Notes under the pieces: generated by a model
What the model saw: the letters and a program-made list of their open reading frames with translations, nothing else
Database searches by the model: none
Told to the model about the DNA's origin: nothing
Part shown: positions 40,823 to 51,293 of the stretch, in pieces
Position numbering within the stretch: the stretch's first letter is position 1
How the letters are laid out: the number at the start of each line of letters is the position of its first letter
Source of the DNA: Prosopocoilus inquinatus
Lineage: Eukaryota > Arthropoda > Insecta > Coleoptera > Lucanidae
Direction of reading: 5' to 3'
DNA: 64,000 nucleotides
Assembly: GCA_036172665.1 (NCBI GenBank)
Contig: CM069871.1
Coordinates: 60,820,713 to 60,884,712, forward strand
Program-made: the position numbers and the translations under genes

Positions 40823-41679
40823 ACAGCGTCAACGACAAATGGTCCTGGTTAAGTTTTTTATTAATTTTTGTTACAGAAAACAATCAAGGCAATTGATTTG
40901 TTTAAATAGAGGAGAGGGGGTGCTAATAATGTAGCAATTTCCCTCTCTTTTCTATTGTTCAGAACAATCAAATATCTAAATGTGATCTCTTTTTTAATAT
41001 TAGAAAAATTCGGGCGGCATCTTCCACCGAAAAGCATTTGAAGTCACGATCCGAGGTTTTCTTTATACAGTAACCGCCAAAAAGTTTGCACCACATGGGA
41101 AAATTTTTATTACTGATATTTTTAGAAGAGCTTTTGCGCCTATAACACTAGCCTGCGAAGGTTTTGCGGATGACATAAAAGTAGGTGTATGTAGTAGACT
41201 TGATGTTCCTGAGTTCGAGAAAAATATAATAATTTTTTCATCACGCACCACTTTTTTTTAAATAACAATATTTCAAAGTAGGTTTTTCAACCATAATTTT
41301 GGATAAGCCAACTGTTACTTACTTGTTTGCACATTTCGACTTGTTATTATTGACAGATTTGTACTTAAGTGTTTATACGTTTCATGCTATACAAAATATT
41401 AGTTTGTACTATACAGTGTGTTCCTATTTAAGCAAATATTGAGAAAAATTAATCATAAGGTAAATGTTACTAAAAGACGTTGTCTAAATGATTCTAACAG
41501 TTTCGCCACATTTGTGATTGAACCCAAAAAGACACCAAAATAGGCTTGCTATGTCCAAAGTTCCTTATAACCGGTAAATAAAAACGAAGTATGTATTTAG
41601 TAGGGTTATAACCGAGAGTCTTCTACAAACGGATTCACTACAGCCGACCTTCACTGCTCAGGGCTTTTGAAAGACAAAC
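40823..41679. other. AT-rich non-coding with isolated transposon-like ends
   Basis: No gene. TACAGTAACCGCCAAAAAGT at 41067 resembles a Tc1-type terminal repeat, and TATACAGTGTGTTCC at 41411 a MITE end; neither has a clear partner. Confidence 0.4.
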
Positions 41680-41853
41680 TACAATCGAACCTCCATAACT
41701 CAAATTTCAAGGGACCGGAAAATTACGAGTTATAGAGATTTCCAGTTAAAGAAATAGATAGCAGTTACATATAATTTGCAAGGACCATCACTAAATTTCG
41801 ACTTACAGAAAACGTCGATTTGTGGAGGTTCGAGTTAAAGAGGTGTGACTATA
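41680..41853. mobile_element. Pogo/Tigger-like MITE
   Basis: ACAATCGAACCTCCATAACT at left and GAGTTAAAGAGGTGTGACTA at right are loose inverted repeats of the pogo/Tigger type (CCTCNRTAACTCGAA). Short tandem motifs (TTACGAGTTATAGAG, TCGACTTACAG) fill the 174 bp. TA flanks both ends. Confidence 0.5.
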
Positions 41854-42525
41854 TATTTTTGGAAGTAAAAAGAGGAACTTTCGTTAATTTGAGAAAATTT
41901 ACTGAATTTTTAATCTAAAATATCAAAGAAAATAGTTTTTAAAACTTTTACTGGACAGTTTTAAAATTGGGCAAAAATCGACTTCAATTAGAATAACAAA
42001 TTTGATTCTCATTTCCAATCGTCACTTGTTTTTTTTTTTTAAGTAAATTCTGGCGGTTCAGGTAAATCTCTAAAACGTTTACAATTAACATTTTTTTATA
42101 TATCTGATAATAAAGTGTACAAGTATCGTACAAAATGTAAACAAAAACTATCTAAAAAGTTTAATTTTTTTTCTGGAATCCTGACGTGATAGGAAAAAAC
42201 TAATAACAGATTCTTTTTTATAATGTTGAAATCTTTGAAGAGCACATAGTCTTATCTCATCCGCAAAAAAAATATATTTTTTCGCAGGCTAGTGTAATTT
42301 GTGCATGATTCGATAACCAAATATAAACGCATTTAAGTGCATGAATGCTCACGGCGATAACAGTTTGATAGGTTATTTATAAAAAATTAATTTTGGAAGA
42401 AAGTATTTTTGTAAGTTCCTCCGATAGAACCTTCCCAGTTGTAAAAATGGCTTTTAGTTTTGCATTTTTTCTTAGTTTTCTTTTTCTTCTTAGTTTTTAC
42501 TCTTGATCTGAGTATTTGTTATTAC
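41854..42525. other. AT-rich non-coding
   Basis: No gene or element recognised, only A/T tracts. Confidence 0.4.
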
Positions 42526-44480
42526 TAAGGGTCGGACATTCCTAGGATATCTGGTAAAAACCAGTATAAAGATAAAACAAAGCAGCGGCGTAGATTTCAA
42601 CGTCGCCGCTGAACGGCTTATATGCCAGAGGCACTCTCACCCTCGCGCTCTTTACATCAGAAACAACCTTTTGATGTAAATTAAGTGTGTAACATAATTG
42701 CCTTTATAGTTTCTTTCAAATTAATAATTATGAAAACATTATACTTCTATACTGTAGCTTTAAAAAAGACTGGCATAATACATTTAATTTATATCAATTA
42801 TAGCGCCACACAGTGGGGCCAAATGCCCGATTTATGGAAAAAACCTCTCATTTCCAGAAATTTTGTCTGATCGAAGTGAAACTCAGGAAATTTCAAGAAG
42901 GTACTAAATAACAATTTTTGACTTTCTCAAAGTTTCAAAAAAGAATTTTTTTTATAAGGTATAATCATTTTAATTTTACTCCAAGTACAGAACGTTTTTA
43001 TGTATGTACCTATTACAATCTAACAGTGAGGAGCTCTGTTAGCTTCCTTGATTCAACAAATCATGTTTGTACGGTGTCTATAAGTTTGCTGGTGTTGTTT
43101 TTCCCATCTCTATTCAACTTCGTGTTCAATATACAGGCTGTTTCAAATTCGACCCTCACTGGGGATCTCGCTTATTTGAAGAGATAGACGATAGGTTTAG
43201 ATTTGGAAAATTTGATGAACATTAATAATCCGCAGAGAAAAAGTTTCTATATTAACTCGTATTCGAAATATTTGTAAAAAAAAGAAAAATTGTCATTTTC
43301 TTGTTTTATCTCTATCTTCTTTATTTAAAGAGATATCAAAAAAATAAAAATACTTCCTTAAGAAACTTCTCAATTCTCTACACAGTGGTAAGTACTATTT
43401 TTCTATAACACGTTTCGTCAAATTGATACCATCAACAAGTTCATTTTTTCTTATGGCGCCTATATTGAAATTTAGTGGCAAGAGAACCTACTCATTATGC
43501 CGATTACGGCAACATAGCACGTATTATAAAAATTCTTTAAAACAAGGCCAAAATAAAAATGTTTAATGTGAGAAGATAGAGGCAAAATAAGAAAATGATA
43601 ATTTTCCTTTTTTTTAGAATTACTTCGAATAAGAATTGACATTTTTCTCTCCAGATATTATTGCTCATGAAATTTAACAACTTTTCCAAATTTAAACATA
43701 CCAACTATCTCTTCAAATAAGCGACATCCCCATGGTGAGGGTTGAATTTGAAACAGCCTGTATATCGTATGCGGTTGATTGCGGCCGTGAAACTTTTAGG
43801 GTAGTCAGATAAATATTATAGCTTTTAGAAAAACAATATTACAGACCATAGGAAAGTGAAGCTTTTTTTGTATGCTTACTAAAAATTCGCATTACGCCCA
43901 GAAATCTAATTTCGGCTTAATTATCACGTCTAAATTTCTTTAAAGAGTAATATTTTTTTACAAAAAGCTGTTAGTATATACTAACCAAATATATAATGGA
44001 GTAACTTTTAAAACTAATCCACGAAGCTAACGGAATTATATAAAATTACTCTTTTTAAGGCTTTATGAGATTTAAGCCCTTATATTAGATGGAAGCTAAT
44101 TTTTACCGCACAATCATTATCACATCTAGATTCTACGACTAAAGTAATGTAAGAAAAATCAGTTAGATCAACGAATTAATCCTCTTGTGAAATCGTTTTT
44201 TTTCCACCTCGGCCCCACTGTGCGCCGTCAGTGCAAAAAGTATTCGAGTTTATTTCGGAATGAATCGATTGTGTAAACAAGTTTTTATATCCAGTGGACC
44301 AGAACTGTAGTGGTTACTACGTGCCGCATATACTTCTCGGGCTTCGACTGGTTTATTGTTTTGTTTTTACAGGGCAGGCGCGTTAAGAATTCGAACTTCT
44401 TCCGACTATGATCGCTTCGGCATATTAGTAGTTCCTCGTATATTTAACGAAACCTTCCGCCTAAAATGCGCCTAGGCCTG
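42526..44480. mobile_element. TAAGGGTCGGAC element, copy 2, carrying a nested insertion
   Basis: Same element as 14957-15491; here the two parts (42526-42808 and 44223-44480) are separated by the CACAGTGGGG element. GTTATTAC (42518-42525) and GTTATTGC (44481-44488) flank it, an 8-bp duplication with one mismatch. Confidence 0.65.
42809..44222. mobile_element. CACAGTGGGG-ended non-autonomous element, copy 2 (complete)
   Basis: Ends CACAGTGGGGCC and GGCCCCACTGTG are inverted repeats. The host element is interrupted after GCGCC(A) and resumes at GCGCC(G), whereas the related empty site at 15235 reads GCGCCATCACTGC once. This implies a target duplication of about 5 bp. The element is 1.41 kb with no recognisable transposase; an 89-codon frame (42918-43187) matches the 86-codon frame at 1178-1438 but has no known features. 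The inner CAGGCTGTTTC palindromic element lies at about 43134-43760. Confidence 0.75.
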
Positions 44481-44488
44481 GTTATTGC

Positions 44489-44965
44489 ATTTTCTTGTTT
44501 GTTATTAAAAGTAGTACCTAATACATTTCATTTTTACTTTTGTTTGATATCGGTTATGAAACCATTTTTCTTTATAATTGTATATAAATGTTTATACAGG
44601 ATGTTTTCGGAAGTGTGGCTGAAAACAGAACCAACCTTTTATATGTACAACTGAATCCTTTATACCTTTGCACAAATCAAATTTTAATGTGTATTTCGTT
44701 TATGTATTATAAATACCGTGGTCTCGGCGACATCGGTGAATAAGAAAATTTCTTTAAACAAATTATTAAGAATGAAAAACATATACTTCTTGAAAAAATT
44801 AGAAATTAACAATCAGTAGCGCGTACCAATTTTTAGTAATTTAGGAAACTGTTTTTCGTTTCGAAATGAACACAACAAAAAATAAAAATCGATCTACATC
44901 TTTTAGATTTGTTTCATATTATATCCGTCTTCTTTCTAGGCATAATTCTATAAGCAGCCTGTATA
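44489..44965. other. Non-coding
   Basis: No gene. TATACAGGATGTTTTCGG near 44595 is an isolated MITE-like end. Confidence 0.4.
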
Positions 44966-46051
44966 CCGGGTGTCCCGCGCCATGTGCTCACCCTTCTAGA
45001 ATCTTTATTTATTAATTAATTAACCTGAATTTTGGAGACAATAAACTAAACAAAAAATGGAATTTTCCGACATACTGATAGTCGTCATAGAACTTCCGGT
45101 TTCGCTGGAAGTGACATCAACTTTCTTATTTTAAATGGAACACCCTACATATTTTTACACATTTAAAATCTACGGAGCATTGCGAGTCCTAATACGTATC
45201 AATTGTTAATTTTGGTTTCCATGACAACGAAAAAAAAACCTTTATTTTTCAATCTAGAAAGCTATGAATCGCATTTTTTTCGATCTAATGCGATCAAGTG
45301 TTTCGAAAAAATCACTCCTTTGATGGTATTTTGATTTTTAACATTTTTACAGTATTTGAAATTTTCACTAGCTCTTAACTCATTTTTTTCAATAGAATCT
45401 CATATGTTTCTTGGCTTAGTTCAACTGAACATTTTTTTCTGAATACGCTGATACCAATTACGTCATATTTTCTTTGAAAATAATTTAAAATAAAGCATGT
45501 CTTATTGAAATTTTACACTCCCTTTATTTCAAATGACTTTCAAAGAAAATATGACGTATTTGGTATCAGTGTACTCAGAAAAAAATGTTCTGTTGAACTA
45601 AGCTAAGAAACACATGATGTTCTATCGAAAAAAATGAGTTAAGAGCTAATGAAAATTTCAAATACTGTAAAAATGTTAAAAATCAAAATACCATCAAAGG
45701 AGTGATTTTTTCGAAACACTTGATCGCATTAGATCGAAAAAATGCGATTCATAGCTTTCTAGACTGAAAAATAAAAAAGTTTTTTTTCGTTGTCATGGAA
45801 ACCAAAATTAACAATTGATACGTATTCGGACTCGCAATGCTCCGTAGATTTTAAATATGTAAAAATATATAGGGTATTCCATTTAAAATAAGGAAGTGGA
45901 TATCACTTCCGGGGAAACCGGAAGTCCTATGACGACTATCAGTATGTCGAAAAACTCCATTTTTTGTTTAGTTTATCGTCTCCAAAATTCAGGTTAATCG
46001 ATTAATAAATAAAGATTCTAGAAGGGTGAGCACATGGCGCGGGACACCCGG
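44966..46051. mobile_element. Foldback element with CCGGGTGTCCC ends, copy 2
   Basis: 1086-bp palindrome bounded by TATACCGGGTGTCCCGCGCC and GGCGCGGGACACCCGGTATA, with TA duplications. The arms meet near 45510, where TTATTTCAAATGACTTTCAA follows GCATGTCTTATTGAAATTTT. It is uninterrupted, unlike copy 1 at 6759-8433. No coding capacity. Confidence 0.85.
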
Positions 46052-46329
46052 TATATCAGTGCATCACATAAAATAAAAAAGTCTTTTGGCTATAATTTCT
46101 CATATTTAAAAAAGGGCGAAAATCAGCTTCGACGAATTGATAAATGGGTCGTCAAAAACCTAAAACCCAAATATTTATTGGGTAACCCCGCAAACAGTGG
46201 TAGCCCAAGGGCACCCCAAAATTTACGATTCGCTCCTGTCTGTAGGTCAGCATTTCTAAACACGTTTTTTGTTTTTGTTAATTTGTCAAACAAAATTGCG
46301 TTTCGTTACGCGCCATTTTGAGTCAAGTT

Positions 46330-47580
46330 CAGTGGCGTAGCTTTAGGGATTGAAGGGATTGCAAAGCAATCCGGCGCCGAAGTGTCATAGGCGCCTGATC
46401 AGACTCAAAAATCAAAAATTTTTGTTAGAATACAAAATACTCTTCCATTACTGACCTTTTTCTATCGATCTTATGCAGGGTGTTTCGCATCGTTTATGAA
46501 GTTGCAAAACACTTTGTATTTAATTCATATAATTGTGACATGTATAAAGAAACATTTGAAATTTCGACGACTTTTTCAGTTTTTAAGTCGCAAGATGTGC
46601 CAAGGTCAAGTTTAAGTAATCGTGCTTTATTTAGATCGCAAAAAAATATAAAATACTTCAATAAAAATCGAAGACGAAGAAGCTTTTAATTCTGAAGTGA
46701 ATAAAATTTACTATTTCAATTTCTTTACAATTTTTTATTAAAGAAAAAACAATCGTATCGTCACACGACCACTTTTAAAATGTTTTAATTGGTTTTAACA
46801 GTGCCGTTGCTACAGGTATTGCACGGGAAATAAAGAAGAAAAAGTAAAAACTCACTGTATTTACTTCATTGTGACGGATAGAAGTTTCGTGTGACGTCAC
46901 GAGTTACTTTTGCGGGGAGGAAATTTCAAATTGCGTATTAAATGGTAACGAGGCAACCTGCTAGATGCAATATCAGTTTCACCAACCTTGATTTACAAGC
47001 ACTTGTAGCGCCATCTGTTACCCTGAATCAAAACGTTGTGCTCTTTATTTGCGCACGGAAAACCCAAGAACTTTCTGGAAAAAAAAATTAATAAAAGAAA
47101 AACATTTGTAGTGCCATCTATTATCTTGACTGTCCTCTTTATTTATGTGGAAGCAATTTCAAAACAATTAAAAAATGCTCAGAAAATTCAAGAAATACAA
47201 AAGTTGAACAGAAATAGTTAAAAAGAAGTTTCAAACATAAGCAACGCCATCTGTTAATCTGTAGCCGCGATTAATTTTGTACTCTTTAAATGCCGGAAGT
47301 TAGTTTCGAAACGGATGAAAACAAGTATCTTCTTCAAGAAAATGTTTGAAGAATTGAAGCGTAGTCTGCTCAGCGCTAGTTTTCGGGACTTTTTCTAATC
47401 AAAAATTTTGACAACTCTTGGTACTTCTTAAAATATAAAATAGTTTCTTTTTTAAGTATTGCTCTATTTTGTTTTTAGTTTTAATAAAATAGTTTAACGA
47501 CTTTTTTTACTACCTACTAAAAGTAAAGGCGCCGGTAAAAAATTTGGAACCCGGCGACTTGACTTCTGGTTACGCCACTG
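46330..47580 (+). mobile_element. hAT element, non-autonomous, with CAGTGGCGTA ends
   Basis: Starts CAGTGGCGTAGCTTTAGGG and ends GGTTACGCCACTG; these are inverted hAT-type ends. GTCAAGTT (46322-46329) and GTTAAGTT (47581-47588) form an 8-bp duplication with one mismatch. Interior words GCGCCATCTGTTA and CAACGCCATCTGTTAATC recur, and no hAT transposase frame is present. Confidence 0.78.
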
Positions 47581-48379
47581 GTTAAGTTTCAATTTACGTT
47601 GGCTTAATCAATGCCGGTACTTTAGATATCTACGAACTTTATAAATCCCAAGTTAAATTCGTCTTTTATTATTTGATGAATTCGACAAGAATACCGAATT
47701 ATTGTAAATACAAATCAGTGGCGTAACTAATAGAAGCCAAGCCGCCGGATTGCAACATTTTTACCAACGCCTTACGATTATATTAATTGTTATCAAAGCA
47801 AAACTGCAAAAAAAACATTTAACTATTTTACTTAAACTTTCAAGAACAAAATTTAAATGTTCATTTCTTTAGCTGCTTATTGCGAATTGTCCTATTTCTG
47901 AAACGGAACAAAAGTTGTCAAAACTTTAGGTTAGAAAACTAGCGCTAAGCGGGGATATGTTTCAAATGTTTCTCAAACAAGAAAGAAATTTATTTCGAAA
48001 CTCTTTCTCAGATTAAGAGATGGCGTTACTTATATTTAAAATTTCTTGAGCTCCAGCTATTTCTGTTCAATTTTATTTACTCGTAATTGTTTTCCATAAC
48101 GTTATTGTTTGAATTCTTAGCGTTTTTCAGTTGCATCGAAATTGTCCCCTCCCCCGCAAATAAAGAGGACAGAGTTATGATTTAGATGGCGCCACAAATG
48201 CTTGTAAATTCTTTCGCTTTGTGCTTAAAATATTATTTTTTTTCAAGTTTCCAGAACATTGTGTTCGAACGTTCCTAATCTAATGTGCTTCAGTTTTTTT
48301 TAAATTTTTTCCCTGCAAATGACAGAATGTAAGACGCGGGGTAACAGATGGCGTTACAAACGTCGCTCATTTGAAATTA

Positions 48380-49235
48380 ACGCTTGAAACGTATTTCTCG
48401 AGTTTTCTTAGCGATTTTCAGTTGTTTTCCGGTAATTATATGTCCAATAATTCATTAATTCTTCTATTGTTTTTTTTCTTCTGTTTATCACTGACTCCTT
48501 TTTACAGTTCTCTCTTTTCTTTTCTAAGAGTTTTATTTTATTTCATTTGTTTTTTAACTTTCCTTGATTTCTATGTATTTTTTGCCCGTCTTGGTATTGT
48601 GATATTGTCTGTTTTGTATTTATTTTAAATTCATTCTATCCTCTCGTATTTCTCTCTTTTTTATTTTTATCAAATTGATTTTCCACATTTTGACGCTTTT
48701 TTACAGTTGTCTTTTTTTCTACTAGTACTCGTTTTCGCTTGGAAATTCATTTGTTTTAAGTCACAAATTTTCTCTTGCTCTTTTCTCTATTCTTGTTTTT
48801 GTACTATGGTTTCCTCTTTTCCTCTTCTTTCCAAATTAATTTTTCGCACTTTATTGGCGCCTCTTCTTAATTCATCTTTTATCATTTTTGTATTGTGTTC
48901 ATCACAATTGTATGTATTTCGTCGTTCGTTCGTTTTTATCGTATTGGTGTCTTTTTTTACAGCTTTTTGCTTTTATTTTCTACGAATTTCGTGATTCGTC
49001 TGCAAAAATGTTGATTTTCGTTCAGCTTGTCGACCTTTTATTTTCGTTTCGCTTTGTGCCTCGTACTTTGTTGCTGCTTCTTTCGTTTCTCTTTTGTTTC
49101 TTGTTTTTTTTAGCAAAAACAAAAACAAAAAGAAATAGTTCACCTTGACAACTGTCAAATTAATTACAGTTGTATGATTAATTCTTTCGATTCTTTATTA
49201 CCACACTTCTAATCCGAAAATTTTAAGTTGGTAGA
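48380..49235. repeat. Pyrimidine-rich block, copy 2
   Basis: T/C-rich plus strand with repeated CTTTTTTACAG-like words, ending AAATAGTTCACCTTGACAAC and TTACCACACTTCTAATCCG, as in copy 1 at 20935-21880. Phe/Leu-rich open frames are compositional. Confidence 0.5.
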
Positions 49236-49673
49236 TATCATTCTAAGTTGTTTTACTGTTTAAGATTTTTTTTTTAATTTATTTCTGTTAACACCGAGAC
49301 ATCAAAGTTTATTTCGGTAAAGGGCGGTCGTGAAACGGAAAGCGACTGTCTGTTAACAGCGAGTAAAACCATTTTGAAATGGTACAATTGGAGTAACTTC
49401 CTGTTTGTTGACGGCTTGACGCTGACAGCCTTCAATATTTACAAGAGTTTCAGATTCAAAGTAAATGCTTGATGTAAGCTACAGTTTTGTCGCCAAGTCA
49501 AATATCGGTCAAATTAATCAACAAAAACTTATCCAGTTGCAGTGTTGCAAATAGTTTAATAAGAAAATGCTTTTAATTGTATTGCCAACTCAAACAGTTC
49601 TACTTGATCACCCAGTATTTCAAATAATGTAATAAAATTAAATGATGTTTTTTTACACTTCGGAGTTTGGCGT

Positions 49674-50453
49674 AATAGGGTACATGAACATTTTTTTTAA
49701 AGAATTTTATTTGAAAATAGGTAAAAATACGATAATTTAGATATATTTGTTTTTTTTTTGATAAATGAATATTAAAGTCGTAAAAAATTAAAGAAATTTG
49801 AATTGATTAAATTCCCGCCAAAACGCACATTCTGACCGTGTGACGTCAATGTTCATATGCTGTCAAATCGTAATAAGTGAATATCAATACAAACACAAAA
49901 CTTATTACAATGAATAGTAAGACATGTTATCAGTATTGTGCTGTGCTATAATGTAAAAATATCTGTGCAAAAACTCCGAATAAATTATTTATAAGCGTTT
50001 CACAAAATTTAGTGTCACCAACCTTACTTCTCAATGTCGAAAAGTTCCCGTTTCCATTACAAATTTCTCACCAACAAGGTAAACAAATATAATAATTTCT
50101 ATAAGACATTCAGTTCGTAATTGTTGCTTAAATTAAAACTATATTTTTCAGCAAACATTCAAACTATTTGACAAGGGTCTGCATAAGACATAAACGTCAA
50201 GGACAATGAACAGATAAAATAGCGACATCTTACGATCGCTTTTGGACAATGTATGTATACTGACGTCACAACAAAGGGAAAGCCTTTCGAAACCACGTGA
50301 TTTATATTTGAGTATTTTCGATTTTATTTATTAATTTAAGAGAATAATAAATTTAAAAAACGTACAAATTTGGTGTTTTCGCGTGTGTTATTGACTATAG
50401 TCTCGATTAGAGAGCTTTAATTAATAATTTTATATTATTGTCTTGTACCCTAT
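49674..50453. mobile_element. Inner element with AATAGGGTACA ends inside the hAT copy
   Basis: AATAGGGTACA at 49674 and TGTACCCTATT ending at 50453 are an inverted pair. Between them lie a promoter-like stretch, the THAP fragment and a short piece of the CTCGAGCAGCC family (AAATAGCGACATCTTACGAT near 50216). Target duplication not seen. Confidence 0.4.
49910..50005 (+). pseudogene. THAP zinc-finger N-terminal fragment
   Basis: From ATG at 49910 the frame reads MNSKTCYQYCAVL, an in-frame TAA, then CKNICAKTPNKLFISV before similarity is lost. The spacing of Cys residues and the TPNKLF segment match the start of insect THAP-domain proteins, a DNA-binding fold also found in P-element-type transposases. 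The stop replaces a residue just before the second zinc-ligand Cys, and the rest of the domain is missing. Non-functional remnant; family assignment is from motif memory. Confidence 0.5.
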
Positions 50454-50589
50454 TGGGATACGTTATATTTCTCAAGAAAAATCTGGGGACGCCGAGTTGC
50501 TTTGCAATCCCTGTAACCCCTAAACCTACGCCACTGATACAAATTACCATTTTACGCAAATATCACAAAACAGTTTTTGTTAGAACTGT

Positions 50590-50840
50590 GGTCGCCTTCT
50601 TTAATTCAGCATTTTGTTGTGATGGATGTAGACGGTGATTTAAAAAGTTAAAGAAAATCCATTATCTGTTAGGTTATAATCGATTATGTTTTGTAGGAGT
50701 GTAGAGATAACTTGTCACTGCATTTCCACATAACATAAATTTATTATAATCCAACATTTATGTTTTTTTCTTCAATTTTCAAATCGTTGTCTACATCCAT
50801 CACAGTAAAATGTTGAATTAAAGAACGCTACTTACGTTTG
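50590..50840. repeat. Palindromic repeat
   Basis: CTTTAATTCAGCATTTTGTT near 50599 and GTGATGGATGTAGACGG pair with CCATCACAGTAAAATGTTG and GAATTAAAGAACGCTAC near 50800-50830. Arms of about 50 bp enclose about 120 bp of AT-rich sequence. Confidence 0.6.
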
Positions 50841-50849
50841 CCTTCGATG

Positions 50850-51293
50850 ATTAATCTGACATCACGTGATACAGTCGATTATTCATTTCAAAAATATTTG
50901 TTTTCTATACGGTGTTAATCAGATTAGAGCCGATAGAGGAAAGCTAAACCTAAACAAGTATACAAATAGTAAGAAACAATCAGGAATGATACATCGCCCG
51001 ATAAAAGCGAAACATCAAAACAAAGCGTAAGTTGAGAAAAGAAAAAATAATGCGCACGTGGGCCCGATTTAAAAATCCCGCTCGAAGGCGTTGCCAACTT
51101 TGACGTACACGAACCAACCACTCCTTAATGATATCGATTTAAGTCACTGTTGAATTATTGGTGATACAACGAACAAATATGTCAACATAATTCAAGTATA
51201 ATGTAAATTTCTTTTCTTTCGTTTCGTTTAGTTTTCCGTTATTGTTTTTATCGTCGTCGTTCGTTCAGTAACCAGTAAGTACAAGCACCAAAG
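50850..51293 (+). promoter_or_regulatory. Pak3 upstream region and 5' UTR
   Basis: AT-rich until about 51190. A pyrimidine tract TTTCTTTTCTTTCGTTTCG ending in TTTAG (51231) could be a 3' splice site for a non-coding first exon, leaving about 60 bases of 5' UTR before the ATG. The start context is CCAAAGATGA. No TATA box is obvious. Confidence 0.45.

Larger units (their letters stand above)
47716..50536 (-). mobile_element. hAT element, second copy, inverted and enlarged
   Basis: Starts CAGTGGCGTAACTAATAGAA and ends CCTACGCCACTG, with a perfect 8-bp duplication ATACAAAT at 47708-47715 and 50537-50544. Its left 700 bp are the reverse complement of the right part of the first hAT copy, and its last 50 bp the reverse complement of that copy's left end. 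About 1.5 kb of extra sequence sits inside: a pyrimidine-rich block and an element with AATAGGGTACA ends that holds a THAP remnant. Confidence 0.8.

Noticed and set aside
42918..43187. 89-codon frame repeated at 1178-1438
   Set aside because: Shared only because both loci are copies of the same transposon; no domain or catalytic motif, and indels between copies change the frame ends.
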